Positions 53,879 to 64,000 of a DNA stretch of 64,000 bases are shown here, in pieces. The position numbers and the translations under genes are program-made. The DNA comes from Coix lacryma-jobi var. lacryma-jobi (taxonomy: Eukaryota > Streptophyta > Magnoliopsida > Poales > Poaceae): contig CM019824.1 in the NCBI GenBank assembly GCA_009763385.1, positions 113,788,660-113,852,659 on the forward strand, written 5' to 3'. Below the pieces are notes generated by a model. The model did no database searches. It was not told the DNA's origin and saw only the letters and a program-made list of their open reading frames with translations. Every line of letters starts with the position of its first letter. Position 1 is the first letter of the stretch.

Positions 53879-55845
53879 TGTCGATGGTCCTTAAACACCT
53901 GTTTTACCATAACACTTTACCCAAAAATTCACCAAAAAAGCAGGAAAAGTAGTCAAATAAGTTTCAAACTAACAAAATTCCACATGTCCATAGATTTTTA
54001 TTTGAATGCAGGATTTGGACCAAATTTGGAGCATGGACCCACCAGGGGCCGAGACCACTCACCAGAACCCATTTGGGCCCTAGTGGGGTGGCGCCCGCCA
54101 CCCCTAGGTGGCGCCCGCCACAAGGAGAGGCCCAAACTTCCCCCCTGCCACGTCACTGATCCGTGTGACCACCCCAGGGCCAAATCTTGGCCCTTGGTCA
54201 CTAGGTCAGTGGCATCGGAGGGCTCAGGAGGGGAGTGGCGTGGATCATGACCTAATGACAGTTATCTGGACATGCAACCGACATGCAACCGCCTTTGAGG
54301 AGTCCCTGGAGACCGTAGGATCAATGAAGGTGCATCCAAGGGCCAGGGGGGTGGCGGCCGCCACCTAGGGCTGGCGCCCGCCACTACGGTTTGCCCTAGG
54401 TCGGTTGACTGCCCCCTATAAGTACCCCCCTCACTCACTTGGGCTATAAATACCCCCCTAGAGGCGTCACTTCATTTCAAGCAAGAAGGCAAGAAAAGCA
54501 AGGAAGGAAAGGAAGCAAAGAAAGCAAGGCTAGAGCTAGAGAGCTAATAGCTTAGGGTTTAGCCAAGCTTAGGCAAGTAGGTAGCTAGTAGAGCAAGGCA
54601 TCCTTGCCTCATTGCCCTTGCGGAAGCGCTGCTCAAGACTTAGCTCAAGAGTAGAAGCGTGCGAGTGATCGGTCCTGGAGCTGGGAAGAGTCTTCCTTCA
54701 TCTCCAGTTCAGGTTTTGCTCCTGTTACTCAAGCACATTACTATATTCTAGTTCATCATTTCAAGTATTACTTTATTCTACTTACCAGTATTGAGTAGTA
54801 TACTTGATTGATTGCTTGAGTGCCTAGCTATCCTACAGTTCAATTCACTTAGCCATAGTAGTTAATCTCTAGTGTGCTTAGTGTTTGATCTTTGCCAATA
54901 GGTTGCTTAGTTAGTTTAGTGTTTATCTTATTAAGTCAAGTATTTGCTCTGATGTCCACAAGGGTGTCTCTATTCTAGGCCAGGATAGAGATAGTTAGAA
55001 TATAATTAGGTGTGGTGCTTAGTTATAGACTTACCTTCAGATACGGCTAGACCCCCGGATAGCTGTGGTAGCAAGCAGGTGGTGACAGCTCTGTGCGCCT
55101 TGAATTCCACCACGTAGTTGGTCTAGTTTAACAGTAAGGCTCGTTGTGCTAGCGTTCAACCTAAGTCAGTGGTAAAGGCTAGTACGCCTCGGTACTTGAC
55201 AAGATAGGAATAAAACTATACTTAACTTGGTTGCTTATTTGGCATTTGCCTAACTTGCTTCGTAGTTATCTTGGAGTAGTTATTAGTTATTAGTTAGTTA
55301 TCTTAGTTATCCTTAGTTATCTTATTCCCCTTATCTACCTATCCATCCACCTTACCTTAACCATTCATTTCATCCTTACCTATCCACTCATAAACTCTTT
55401 CTAGCCTTTCATCTCCTCTCTTCTCCCCTCTCCTTTTCCTTTTCTTATTCTTTGACTCTCATCCCCTCCTTGACTCGACTCATACACCACCCTAGCCTTC
55501 CCTTGGGATCAAATAAATCGACACCTGGTACTCCCAGGCGAAGTGCTACTATGATAGTTCTGTACGCTTGTAGAATCTCCTATAGGTAGATTGCAATCTC
55601 TCTAGCTAGCTCCTACTAGTGTCGGGATTGACAACCTCATTTGACATTAGTAGATAGCTGCTTTAGCTTCACTCCTTTAGGTATAATGACTGGACTTGCT
55701 ACAACCATTTCTGACGCCATTGCCAGGAATAGATTCCATAGTCTACTCCTAGTAACGACGTTAGCAAGTGTCAACAAGCATTTCTGGGCCGTTACCGGGG
55801 ATAGTTGCCTAGCTCTATCTTTAGTGAAGTTAAGAACTACCAACA
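53879..55845 (+). mobile_element. N2: Athila-like LTR insertion in S2 (solo-LTR-like)
   Basis: 1967 bp from TGTCGATGGTCC to ACTACCAACA, matching the N1 LTR in opposite orientation, with more divergence. TSD gccac (53874-53878) / accac (55846-55850), one base changed. It includes ggtggcgcccgccacc palindromes (54090-54390) and a TATA box (ctataaatacc, about 54443). An extra LTR-end plus PBS-like sequence lies before the right end: gtgtcaaca at 55768-55776, then agcatttctgggccgttaccgggga (55777-55801) and a 44-bp piece ending ttaagaactaccaaca. No gag remains. Confidence 0.85.
55777..55801 (+). other. Residual PBS inside N2
   Basis: agcatttct followed by gggccgttaccgggga resembles the N1 PBS region (agcatttctagcaccgttgccgggga). 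Its presence, only 44 bp from the outer end, shows that N2 is not a simple solo LTR. Confidence 0.65.
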
Positions 55846-55850
55846 ACCAC

Positions 55851-57932
55851 TGTTTTATACTCAAGAAAGGCAACTTGGGCAAGTTTGAGTCTCGTTCTTC
55901 TGACGGTGTATTATTGGGTTATGGTAATCACACTCATGCATATCGTGTACTTAACCTTGATACTAACCAAGTCATGGAGACATCCGATGTCACCTTCGAT
56001 GAGACTGTGTTTTGTCCTCCTAATTTTGAGCGTGCAGGTGATCATGAGGTTGGCGAACCTCTTTTTGATGATGAGGAAGAAAGTGCTGAAGGGATTGATG
56101 ATCCAGCACTACCTCCACCTGCTGTGCCGATTGGGTCGACTTCGACCACGACTGCACGCGGCCCCGACCCTTCTTCTTCTACTACATGGGGGCCGTGTGA
56201 TCCACCACCTCGGGCTGTACCACTTGTACCCGAGGAGGCACCTACTACTGTTGAGGGGGAGGTTACTTCAGCAAGGGAGGCGCCATGACACATACAACGC
56301 CAACACCCACCTCAACAGATGATCGGCGACATCCACGAACGCGTCACTAGGTCAAGGTCACAACAAATCTCTCACTTTGCTCATTCTGCATTTGTTGCTG
56401 ATTTTGAACCCCGAGATGTTGGACAAGCTTTATCTGATCCGGATTGGGTCAATGCCATGCATGAGGATCTTGAAAATTTTGAGAGAAATCGGGTTTGGGT
56501 TCTTGTTCCTCTTCCTCTTGAGTGTCACCCTATTGGGACAAAATGAGTTTTCAAAAACAAACAAGGAGAAGATGGTCATGCTGTGAGAAACAAGGCCAGA
56601 CTTGTAGCCCAGGGGTATAGTCAGAAGGAGGGGATAGACTATGAGGAAACTTTTGCTCCTGTAGCTCGTTTGGAGGCAATTAGGATTCTCTTGGCTTTTG
56701 CTGCATCCAAAGGTTTAAATCTTTTTCACATGGATGTCAAGAGTGCCTTCCTAAACGGCTACATAGAAGAAGAGGTGTATGTGAAACAACCCCCCGGTTT
56801 CGAAAATCCCAAGTTTCCAAACCATGTTTTTAAACTTCACAAAGCTTTGTATGGTTTGAAACAAGCCCCTAGAGCCTGGTATGATAGGTTGAAAACCTTT
56901 TTGTTTGCTAACGGTTTTAAAATGGGATGTGTGGATAAAACTCTTTTTCTCCTCAAGCAAGGCAGTGACACTTTGTTGGTTCAGATTTATGTGGATGACA
57001 TCATTTTTGGTGGTTCTTCTCATGCTTTGGTTGCCAAGTTTGCAGATACAATGAGCAGGGAATTTGAGATGAGCATGATGGGCGAGTTGACGTTTTTCTT
57101 CGGGTTGCAAATCAAGCAATCTCGAGAGGGGACGTTTGTGCACCAGGGCAAGTACACCAAGGACATATTGAAGAAGTTCAATATGGGTGTGGCCAAGCCT
57201 CTTCCAACACCCATGTCGACCATGACGGCCCTGGATGCGAACAAGGATGGAGAAGCTGTGGACCAGAAGGAGTACCGGAGTATGATCGGGTCGCTGTTGT
57301 ACCTGACGGCGACACGCCCGGACATTCAGTTCGTGGTGTGTTTTTGCGTGCGCTTTCAGGCATCGCCGCGCATCTCTCACCGTCAAGCGGTCAAGCGCAT
57401 TATGAGGTACTTATGCTTCACACCCGAGTTTGGGATTTGGTACTCTGCTTCTTCCACCCTCTCCCTTTGCGGTTACTCAGATGCTGATTTTGCTGGTTGC
57501 CGACTTGAGCGCAAGTACACTTCTGGGACTTGTCAGTTTTTGGGTTCTTCCCTTGTATCTTTGTCTTCTCGCAAGCAGTCTAGTGTCGCACAGTCTACCA
57601 CATAGGCTGAATATGTTGCTGCGGCTAGCTGCTGTTCCCAGTTGTTGTGGATGATGGCCACTTTGTGTGATTTTGGTCTGAGCTTTTCTCGAGTTCCATT
57701 GCTTCGTGACAGCACGAGTGCGATTAGCATTGCTAAGAACCCTGTCTTGCATTCTAAGACCAAACACATTGATGTGCGCTTTCATTTTTTGCGAGACCAC
57801 TATGAGAAGGGTGATATCGACCTTCACCATGTCGATACTCATCTTCAGTTGGCAGATATTTTCACCAAGCCTTTGGACAAATCAACCTTTGCTAGGTTAA
57901 GATGTGAGCTTGGTGTATGTTTCCCCTTTTAG
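55851..57932 (+). pseudogene. S2 pol, second part: integrase end, RT and RNase H
   Basis: Resumes CFILKKGNLGKFESRSSDGVL directly after the N2 TSD. Linker with DDEEESAEGIDDP; then [41 protein letters not shown] and an intact [10 protein letters not shown] at about 56985. [16 protein letters not shown] and [23 protein letters not shown] precede RNase [32 protein letters not shown] and KHIDVRFHFLRD, ending VCFPF with TAG at 57930-57932. In-frame stops: TGA 56286, TGA 56544 and TAG 57603. Otherwise well preserved. Confidence 0.9.
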
Positions 57933-57960
57933 TTGGGGGAAACATTTTGGTTATTCTATC
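57933..57960 (+). other. S2 3' non-coding stub
   Basis: ttgggggaaacattttggttattctatc matches the same place in A1 (complement of 14759-14786). It is cut by G3; ctatc (57956-57960) is the predicted TSD of G3. Confidence 0.7.
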
Positions 57961-59529
57961 TGTTGACGCAAAAACGTGACACCTCGCGCTAAGCACACAG
58001 CAAGCTGAAAAGCTGGCTTCAATCGGGTGCCCGGAGCGTGTTGATTCCGGAGACGTGCCAGTCGGTTTGACCTGAAAACCAAGAAGGGATAAAAACGTGA
58101 GAATACCTCTGGAACGTGCCGGGTGAGACCAGACAGTTCCATATGTACGGCTTTAAAAGCCAATCACGACGGCATACAGCTATAGAAGCTGTCTATCAGA
58201 GCATGTTTGTAAAATCATTCGGCAAGTATGAAAACAGAGTATGTAAAGCATATTAACTGCCGAATACACATGTAAGGAAAGACATGCTCGAATAGATTAG
58301 AGATGATGTAAACAGGTAACTTGCCAAAATAGATCTACTCAAATAACACATGCATAGGCCAATTCAACTAATCTGCCGCACGTTTAGTCTTCATAAACCC
58401 GTCAGGTATAAACTCAAGCAAAGCTAATCCACCGCATGATACCACTTGCTATGAGTCTACGCCACTTCTTATAATTAGATTAATCCACCGCATGATACAA
58501 TCTAATTATAACAAGCTAAAAGCATGCATATATTTGAATAGATCCATAAAAGCTCATTACTCATGTAAGCATAACCAAAATCGGCAAACCAGCCGAATTG
58601 GGGTCCATGAAGAAGGAACAAACAAGCAAGCACGGTTAAACTAATCTAAAACCTGCATCTGCCGCACGATACCTAGTTTTATCAGAGTCTAATCGTAAAT
58701 GACATGCGTGAACCCGCGACATGTAACAATCTGGATTGAACTTTGATCCGGCCACCATGATATTATGATTAGCAAAAGCACAAGCAAACTTGTGAGAACA
58801 AGACCGAAAAAAGATCAATCTAGATTGGGCAAAAGAGTGGTACAAGAATTAAATAAATAAAACATATAACACATGATAACTTGATGAATCTATCAGATCT
58901 GCCAAATCTAATAGAGCCGATAACTATTTTTACTCATGACTTAATCCACCGCACGATACAAGGCACAAGCAAAAACTTCCCGTCATAAGCTTAAATCCGC
59001 CGCACGATACTAAGCTTAACATACGAGACTACTTGCATCATATCTAAATCCACCGCATGATACTAGACATGATAGCAAGGTTGCCGGGACTTACGGAGGT
59101 CGACGGATCGATGATTGCTCTCGAAGAACTCGACGACACGACTAAGGACTCAAAGATGGCACGGGGCCGGTTTGTATTGATGTGGTTGTGAACAATTTTA
59201 CAATGGTCGAGGGCTTATATTTATACCCCGGACGAAAAACGAGTCCTAGACGATTACAATTTACATAATAAAATATGGAAACATACAAATTCTATTCCTA
59301 ATTTCTTCGGCGTCCTCTATTGTCACGTGTCCCTTTGTGCAAACCGGCTTTATGCGCAACACCCATCTCCCGAATGGAGCCACCGTTCCGTAAAATAGCC
59401 GACCGCACAGGCATTCACCAAGACCCCGAGGACCAAATAGCCACCTGATTGCTTGTCGAATCCTTTCCTATCTGCTGACTGGACCCACTTGTCATATCCT
59501 CGTGCGTGCGAAAATCTGGTGTTAACACA
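57961..59529 (-). repeat. 3' LTR of antisense Tat-type element G3
   Basis: 1569 bp from TGTTGACGCAAAAACG to GGTGTTAACACA. The next bases tgccccctaatttt are the complement of the PPT AAAATTAGGGGGCA, so this is the 3' LTR of a minus-strand element. The motif aatccaccgcatgatac recurs at about 58372, 58426, 58484, 58657, 58946, 58997 and 59049 in variants. A minus-strand TATA-like cttatatttataccccgg lies near 59213-59228. Confidence 0.8.
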
Positions 59530-59781
59530 TGCCCCCTAATTTTGGGATAAATATTTATTCCAAAATTTCTTTTCCTCGTGCATTGACGTGGAACCTCCGG
59601 AAGCATCCGCCTTCATACGCCATAATTGTCGTACTCGCCGATTCATCTCCCGATGCACTCTTTGGGGTTTTTAAGTCACCCTTCATTTCACTTCGGCCTA
59701 TTCTCTCAAGCTTCCCTGTTCCAATCTCAAAAACAAGAAAACCCTCTTTTCCTCCTATTATCACCCAATCCAACTCAAAGG
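59530..59781. other. G3 PPT and leader of the opposite-strand gene
   Basis: PPT complement at 59529-59543, then 240 bp without a supported gene up to the ATG at 59782. Confidence 0.45.
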
Positions 59782-60423
59782 ATGTCTTCCGTTGCGAGCA
59801 ATCATGGCTCCGATCTTGGCATCTCCAGCACTTCCAGGAGAAGGTTGCTATCTTTTATTTTATCAAAACGAAGCAACCATTCTTATTCTGTTACCTTTGT
59901 TCAGGAGGGTTAGTGACGGCCTCTCCAAGAACTTGACGCAACAGATCATAGACCTTCATCTTGATCTAGAAGAGAAGAACCAAGAGATTTATCAAGTTTC
60001 TCGGGAGCGCGACGTTGCTCGGAATCGGGCCGCCGGCAAGTATTTTATCATTTCTGTCTTTGTTTTCCCTCTTTCTCCCTTTATTTATTTTTCTTCCTTT
60101 TAGCTCTGGAGGCCAAGCTTCATGCTCTTGAAGCTGCTATCGCCAAGCTCGCCATTACGGCCAATGCACCGGGCACGACGGCCCTGAGGCGGGTGAACGA
60201 AGTCACCCGAATCATCCCTGAAATCTCCAGAGCTGGCATGGGATACGGCGCGACGCTTGCCTTCAATGCTGTATGGATCCATTCTGGCGCCGACTATCGT
60301 AATTTTGATGTCTGTGAGCGAGGACTAGAGTACAGGGTAGCACATTCCGTAGATGATATGAAGGAAGCTGGAACAGATCTGGCTGATTCCTTCGACCATG
60401 ACCTCCCGTCAGACAGAGGATAG
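59782..60423 (+). pseudogene. Opposite-strand gene of G3, short or rearranged
   Basis: Plus strand. Possible start MSSVASNHGSDLGISS (59782). A frame change near 59910 leads into a coiled coil NLTQQIIDLHLDLEEKNQEIYQVSRERDVARNRAAG, then an intron (about 60036-60102, ending ccttttag). The last exon reads ALEAKLHALEAAIAKL, then VTRIIPEISRAGMGYGATLAFNAVWIHSGADY and FDVCERGLEYRV, stop TAG 60421-60423. The N-terminal family domain seen in G1 and G2 is missing, so this is the 3' half or an internally deleted copy. Placement between a 3' LTR and (expected) antisense pol matches G1 and G2. Confidence 0.65.
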
Positions 60424-60598
60424 GATGGACGAACTGATTTCTATTGTAAACTTGAACCCTCCTTCTGTAAAATAAGAAGTTCCTTTTGTTCGTCCTGTTG
60501 GAATCGACCTGTAATTGATCCTTCGAGATCAATGTGTGTTCTGTTTCGTGTACCAGCCACTGATTTTTTTACTTTAACGGCGATGTACATTACATCGG
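60424..60598. other. G3 sequence downstream of its extra gene
   Basis: Non-coding; ends atcgg (60594-60598), the predicted left TSD of G4. The gag-pol part of G3 is not in the window. Confidence 0.5.
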
Positions 60599-61386
60599 TG
60601 TTGGGCAAATGGACCCTGGGCAAGCAGCACCGCCCTCGGTGATGCCAAAAACGTCCTCCGCGTGACCTCGGTATCCTGGCGAGGTCCCCTAACCTTTTGG
60701 ATAAATCTCCTAACCTTCGGGCATGAGTCCGACCTTCGAATGTTCCTATTGCAACTCCCTGCAGGTTGAGGCCTCGGGGGCGCGGCGGGCGACCGTCGAA
60801 GGGTCCCAGGATCGCTTTGAACGGAGCGATGGGCCGAGCGAGCCACGAAGGTCACAGACCAAAGACGGACGAAGTCAATAGCCCGGACAGCGGCGAAGGT
60901 CGTGGGACCGAAGGTCCGAGTCAACAGCCGCACTACAAGCAGCCTACACAGATCACACGGCCACCTTCGCTCGGATGGAAGGTTCGAGCAAGGCCGGAGG
61001 TCCGGCGAGCCCGGCCAAAAGTCAAACCTTCGGTCTTCTCTCCCGAAGGCAAGCGAAGCCGAAGGTCCAACGGAACCAGGTGGCGGCGCCATGGAGGGGA
61101 GCCGGCTAGGGTTTCAACCCCGCTGTGTATTTACCCATTTGCCCTTCCTCCCTGCGTGGAGGCGAGGAATCTTTATTGTACCCTTTTGTAATTCGGTCTG
61201 TGCCCCTTGGTATCCCCTATAAATACCACGGGGTGAACAGTGCGCCCAGGACGGGCTTTTGGGGACTGGTGCACAGCAGCATTAATTGCATCCTAAACCT
61301 TCGCTTACATCTTTACTTCTGACGCTTGGCCACCTTCGCCGTTCCCGCTGCACAAGTGCGGTGGTCCGGCAAGTGTGTTCCCAACA
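60599..61386 (+). repeat. 5' LTR of sense Tat-type element G4
   Basis: 788 bp from TGTTGGGCAAATGG to GTTCCCAACA, followed after three bases by the PBS. A TATA box (tataaata) lies at 61218-61225, giving an R-U5 of about 135 bp. ccttcg/cgaagg motifs recur throughout. No coding sequence. Confidence 0.9.
61218..61225 (+). promoter_or_regulatory. TATA box of the G4 LTR
   Basis: tataaata in ccctataaataccacgg, the core promoter for the G4 gag-pol transcript by position. Confidence 0.75.
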
Positions 61387-61389
61387 GTT

Positions 61390-61407
61390 TGGCGCCGACC
61401 GTGGGGA
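61390..61407 (+). other. Primer-binding site of G4
   Basis: tggcgccgaccgtgggga, three bases after the LTR end. Same class as the G2 PBS with small changes. Confidence 0.85.
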
Positions 61408-61419
61408 TCCGGCTTTGAA

Positions 61420-63873
61420 ATGGCGGGAAACAGGAGAGCACCTTCGGCGAGGGACCAGCGTGTCGTCAGAGAGACGGTGGCAGTGGTTCCACCAGCGGAG
61501 GAAATTGCACGACCCTCGGAAGCAGAGGATGTTACCCCGGAGCCTCAGATTCTGAGCCCCGGGGCCCGAGTGGTGACACGGCCGCACCCACACACCTCGG
61601 GGGAAGGGGAAGGAGAAGAGGAAGAGATGGGCCTCGAGGCCCTTGAAAGGCTCGAGGCTGAGCTGCAAGAGAAGAAGAGGCGCCTCGAACAACTTGAGAG
61701 GCATAACCGATTGCGCTCGATCAGACAGAGGGCCGACGAGGCCAGGGAGCAGCTTCGCCGTATGGAGGAATCCCTCGCCGCGGCAGAAGCCGAAGCCGAA
61801 GGCTGGAATGATGAGGAAACACCCCCGCTGCAGGAGGAGATTGAGGAGCCGAATCAAGATAACCTTCATCACCATCCACCACCCCCACCACCACCAGTAC
61901 ACCCAGAGCCATATCCTGTGAGACAGCCAAACTTCCGCCAACTCTACCCAGAGGAGACAGAACAAAATCTTCGCATTCAGCGAAGGCATCAGCAGCACCA
62001 AATGCCGTATGACCCAAAGTCACCACTCTCCCAAATACTCCAAACTCAGCCCTGGCCACCATGTTACAATCCACAAAACCTACCTCGCTACGATGGACTT
62101 TCTGACCCTCGCCAGTTCATCATGAGCTACGAAGCAGCAGTTGCCGCAGCAGGCGGTGATGAATCAACAATGGCAAAATCCTTCGTCATCATTCTGCGAG
62201 ACATCGCGCAAACTTGGTACAGCAACCTTCGCCCCGGATCTGTGGATTCTTGGGTCACCCTCAGAGACAAGCTGTGTACATATTTCAAGGGCATCACTCC
62301 AGCTCCGTCGAACCCCATCGAGCTGTTCAACTGCAAGCAAGAAGAGCGCGAGCCGCTCCAAGATTACTGGCGGAGGTTTATTCAAATCAGAGCAAGAACC
62401 CCAGGGATATCTGACGAGGCTGTCATCCTCGCTGCAGTCAGCGGCCTTCGGGCGGGCCCGTGCTCCTCGAAGTTTGCTCGGAAGCCGGTAAACACAATCG
62501 GAGAATTGCACGAGACAATGGAAAGATACTGTAGAGCAGACATGGATTTCCGAGCGAAGTCCGATGCTCGGAGGTCACTCCAAAAGTCACAGCCGAGGCC
62601 TCAACCGAGAGAAAACAACCTTCGCCAAGAACAAAGCAATGTTGGTGCAATCAACAAAGCAACAAGTTACGAGGATCAAAGACGGGACGCTCAACCTCCG
62701 AGCAATCAAGCCCCGCAGGGTTTGCCACCTTCGCCGAATCAGCAGAGCCAGCAGCGAGATCCTGCCAAAATGTATTGTCACTTTTGTGGAGTAGGAAAGG
62801 GACACACAACAAAGCAATGCGAATGCTTCGCCAAGGGAAAAGAATACCAGGAATCCAGAAAAGTTGCTTCGGCAGACACCCGAACCATCAACCACACCAG
62901 GAAACCAAGTTTCCACCCACCAAATCCCCCATACCACTATACCCCCATAAACTACGGCCTACCTTCGCAACAACCTCACCCACTCTACAACCAGACCTCT
63001 TATCAGCCAACCACCATCCCACAACGCCATAATCCACCTTACACAGTCACATACCCAACAACCCACCAACCAAACGACGCTCTGCCACCACCACCGCCAA
63101 TCCCTGCGTTACCAGCACCGCAGCCCGCCGCCAAAGCCGAAGCCTCGAGTCAAACGACCATCAACAATCCAACATCAACCTTCGGTGTGATTCTAGCCAT
63201 CACCGGAGGTTCAAATGAAGTCCATGATACCAAACAGCAGAGAAAGGAACATGTCAGACAAGTTCACCACGTGGCCGCCGAAGGACCCCACAGATTCAAT
63301 CGCTGGTCTCACATTCCTCTAACCTTCGACTCTAGCGACATGAAGTTGAAAAATTACCCTCACACCGACGCAATGGTGATCGAAACCAACCTAGCAGGGT
63401 GGACTGTCACCAAAATACTGATCGACACAGGAAGCTCCGCGGACATCTTGTTCGCTTCAACCTTCGACAGCATGAAGCTTGATAGGAACCTTCTGCAACC
63501 TGCTGACAACCCCCTATATGGATTCGGTGGTCAACAAGTGAGAGCCGTCGGGAAAATTTCTTTGCCCGTGACCTTCGGCGACCAGATCAACTGCAGAACC
63601 GAGAACATAACCTTCGACGTAGTCGACATGTTCTACCCGTACAACGCCATATTTGGCCGAGGGGTCACCAATGCATTCAACGCGGTCATCCATCCTGCTT
63701 ACCTCTGCATGAAACTACCCGCTCCGAAGGGGGTGGTTGCAGTATATGGAGATCAAGACGTCGCAAGGGCAGCTGAGCGAACTGTAGCACCGGGACAACG
63801 TAACGTCCACAACTTGTCCAAGCCTCGAGCTACAAACCTTGACAACGAAGGAAGCACTGCACCATTCAATTAG
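61420..63873 (+). CDS. Tat-type gag-protease polyprotein of G4
   Basis: 817 codons, intact. Start MAGNRRAPSARDQR at 61420 is preferred over an upstream in-frame ATG at 61375 that lies inside the LTR. Order: acidic/proline N-terminus; coiled coil (ELQEKKRRLEQLERHNRL, about residues 75-135); His/Pro stretch; gag capsid domain (RYDGLSDPRQFIMSYEAAV...AQTWYSNLRPGSVDSW, about 225-330); CCHC knuckle CHFCGVGKGHTTKQC near residue 455; long Pro/Gln/Tyr-rich linker; FGVILAITGGSNEVH; protease LIDTGSSADILFAS (D-T-G) near residue 670, then NPLYGFGG and AIFGRGVTNAF. It resembles the G2 gag-protease closely in order. Ends in TAG at 63871-63873; the same frame stays open to the window end. Makes the particle shell and the protease that cuts it. 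The RT and later domains lie beyond the window. Confidence 0.9.
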   Translation: MAGNRRAPSARDQRVVRETVAVVPPAEEIARPSEAEDVTPEPQILSPGARVVTRPHPHTSGEGEGEEEEMGLEALERLEAELQEKKRRLEQLERHNRLRSIRQRADEAREQLRRMEESLAAAEAEAEGWNDEETPPLQEEIEEPNQDNLHHHPPPPPPPVHPEPYPVRQPNFRQLYPEETEQNLRIQRRHQQHQMPYDPKSPLSQILQTQPWPPCYNPQNLPRYDGLSDPRQFIMSYEAAVAAAGGDESTMAKSFVIILRDIAQTWYSNLRPGSVDSWVTLRDKLCTYFKGITPAPSNPIELFNCKQEEREPLQDYWRRFIQIRARTPGISDEAVILAAVSGLRAGPCSSKFARKPVNTIGELHETMERYCRADMDFRAKSDARRSLQKSQPRPQPRENNLRQEQSNVGAINKATSYEDQRRDAQPPSNQAPQGLPPSPNQQSQQRDPAKMYCHFCGVGKGHTTKQCECFAKGKEYQESRKVASADTRTINHTRKPSFHPPNPPYHYTPINYGLPSQQPHPLYNQTSYQPTTIPQRHNPPYTVTYPTTHQPNDALPPPPPIPALPAPQPAAKAEASSQTTINNPTSTFGVILAITGGSNEVHDTKQQRKEHVRQVHHVAAEGPHRFNRWSHIPLTFDSSDMKLKNYPHTDAMVIETNLAGWTVTKILIDTGSSADILFASTFDSMKLDRNLLQPADNPLYGFGGQQVRAVGKISLPVTFGDQINCRTENITFDVVDMFYPYNAIFGRGVTNAFNAVIHPAYLCMKLPAPKGVVAVYGDQDVARAAERTVAPGQRNVHNLSKPRATNLDNEGSTAPFN

Positions 63874-64000
63874 GGGACCTCGGCAGCTAAAAGCCTTCGA
63901 GGACCTGAAAATATCCACAAAGGGCTCGCGCGAGGAAGCGACATGTGTCGAGCACGAACCCGCAACGCCAGTTTGATGCTATCAACCCACGCCGCTCGAA
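63874..64000 (+). other. G4 sequence after the gag-protease stop
   Basis: 127 bp to the window end. Frame 1 of the gag gene continues without stop (GTSAAKSLRGPEN...), but no RT motif is yet reached. It is either an interdomain linker past a nonsense codon or a spacer before a separate pol frame. Confidence 0.4.

Overview
This is a plant nuclear window, almost certainly from a large-genome grass (Poaceae, probably panicoid). It contains only transposable elements: a CACTA DNA transposon end with grass-type subterminal palindromes, Opie/SIRE-type Ty1/copia elements, Athila-type gag, and Tat-lineage Ty3/gypsy elements with an extra gene on the opposite strand. No host gene, tRNA, rRNA or CRISPR array was found. 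The assignment rests on protein motifs, primer-binding sites (PBS), polypurine tracts (PPT), LTR ends and target-site duplications (TSD) read by eye. Family names are lineage-level only.

Layout. 1-1078: probable LTR end inside a CACTA intron. 1079-2161: CACTA 3' end. 2162-3138: no gene seen. 3139-4045: eroded copia gag (element C). 4046-5327: antisense copia LTR and 3' UTR (D), inserted into C. 5328-6723: antisense Opie/SIRE LTR (E), inserted into D. 6724-11289: sense Opie/SIRE element S1, inserted into E. 11290-15533 and 49872-52670: antisense Opie/SIRE element A1, inserted into S1. 15534-49871: antisense Tat-type element G1, inserted into A1 with TSD caccc. G1 itself carries N1 (15854-23299, Athila-like, gag-protease only, TSD gttac) and G2 (27383-42013, sense Tat-type, TSD gagca). 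52671-57960: sense Opie/SIRE pol S2, fused head-to-head to A1 and interrupted by an Athila-like LTR insertion N2 (53879-55845). 57961-60598: antisense Tat-type G3, inserted into S2. 60599-64000: sense Tat-type G4, inserted into G3 and running off the window.

The left half is therefore a nest seven to eight insertions deep (C < D < E < S1 < A1 < G1 < N1 and G2). The right-hand halves of C, D, E and S1 are not seen.

How the parts work together. G1, G2 and probably G3 share one plan: gag-pol on one strand and, between pol and the 3' LTR, a multi-exon gene on the other strand that resembles the 'putative gypsy type transposon' family in G1 and G2 and ends in coiled coil. Most copies are broken. 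The only long intact frames are N1 gag-protease and G4 gag-protease.

The most unusual features are: (1) the right end of G1, where the 5' LTR is replaced by an inverted pair of U5/R segments, so that both outer ends of the insertion are U5 ends yet the TSD is perfect; (2) a row of small hairpins with paired base changes in the Opie/SIRE LTRs; (3) a recently inserted G2 that has lost the reverse-transcriptase catalytic motif; and (4) two dense tandem arrays (55 bp and about 86 bp) between G2 pol and its opposite-strand gene.
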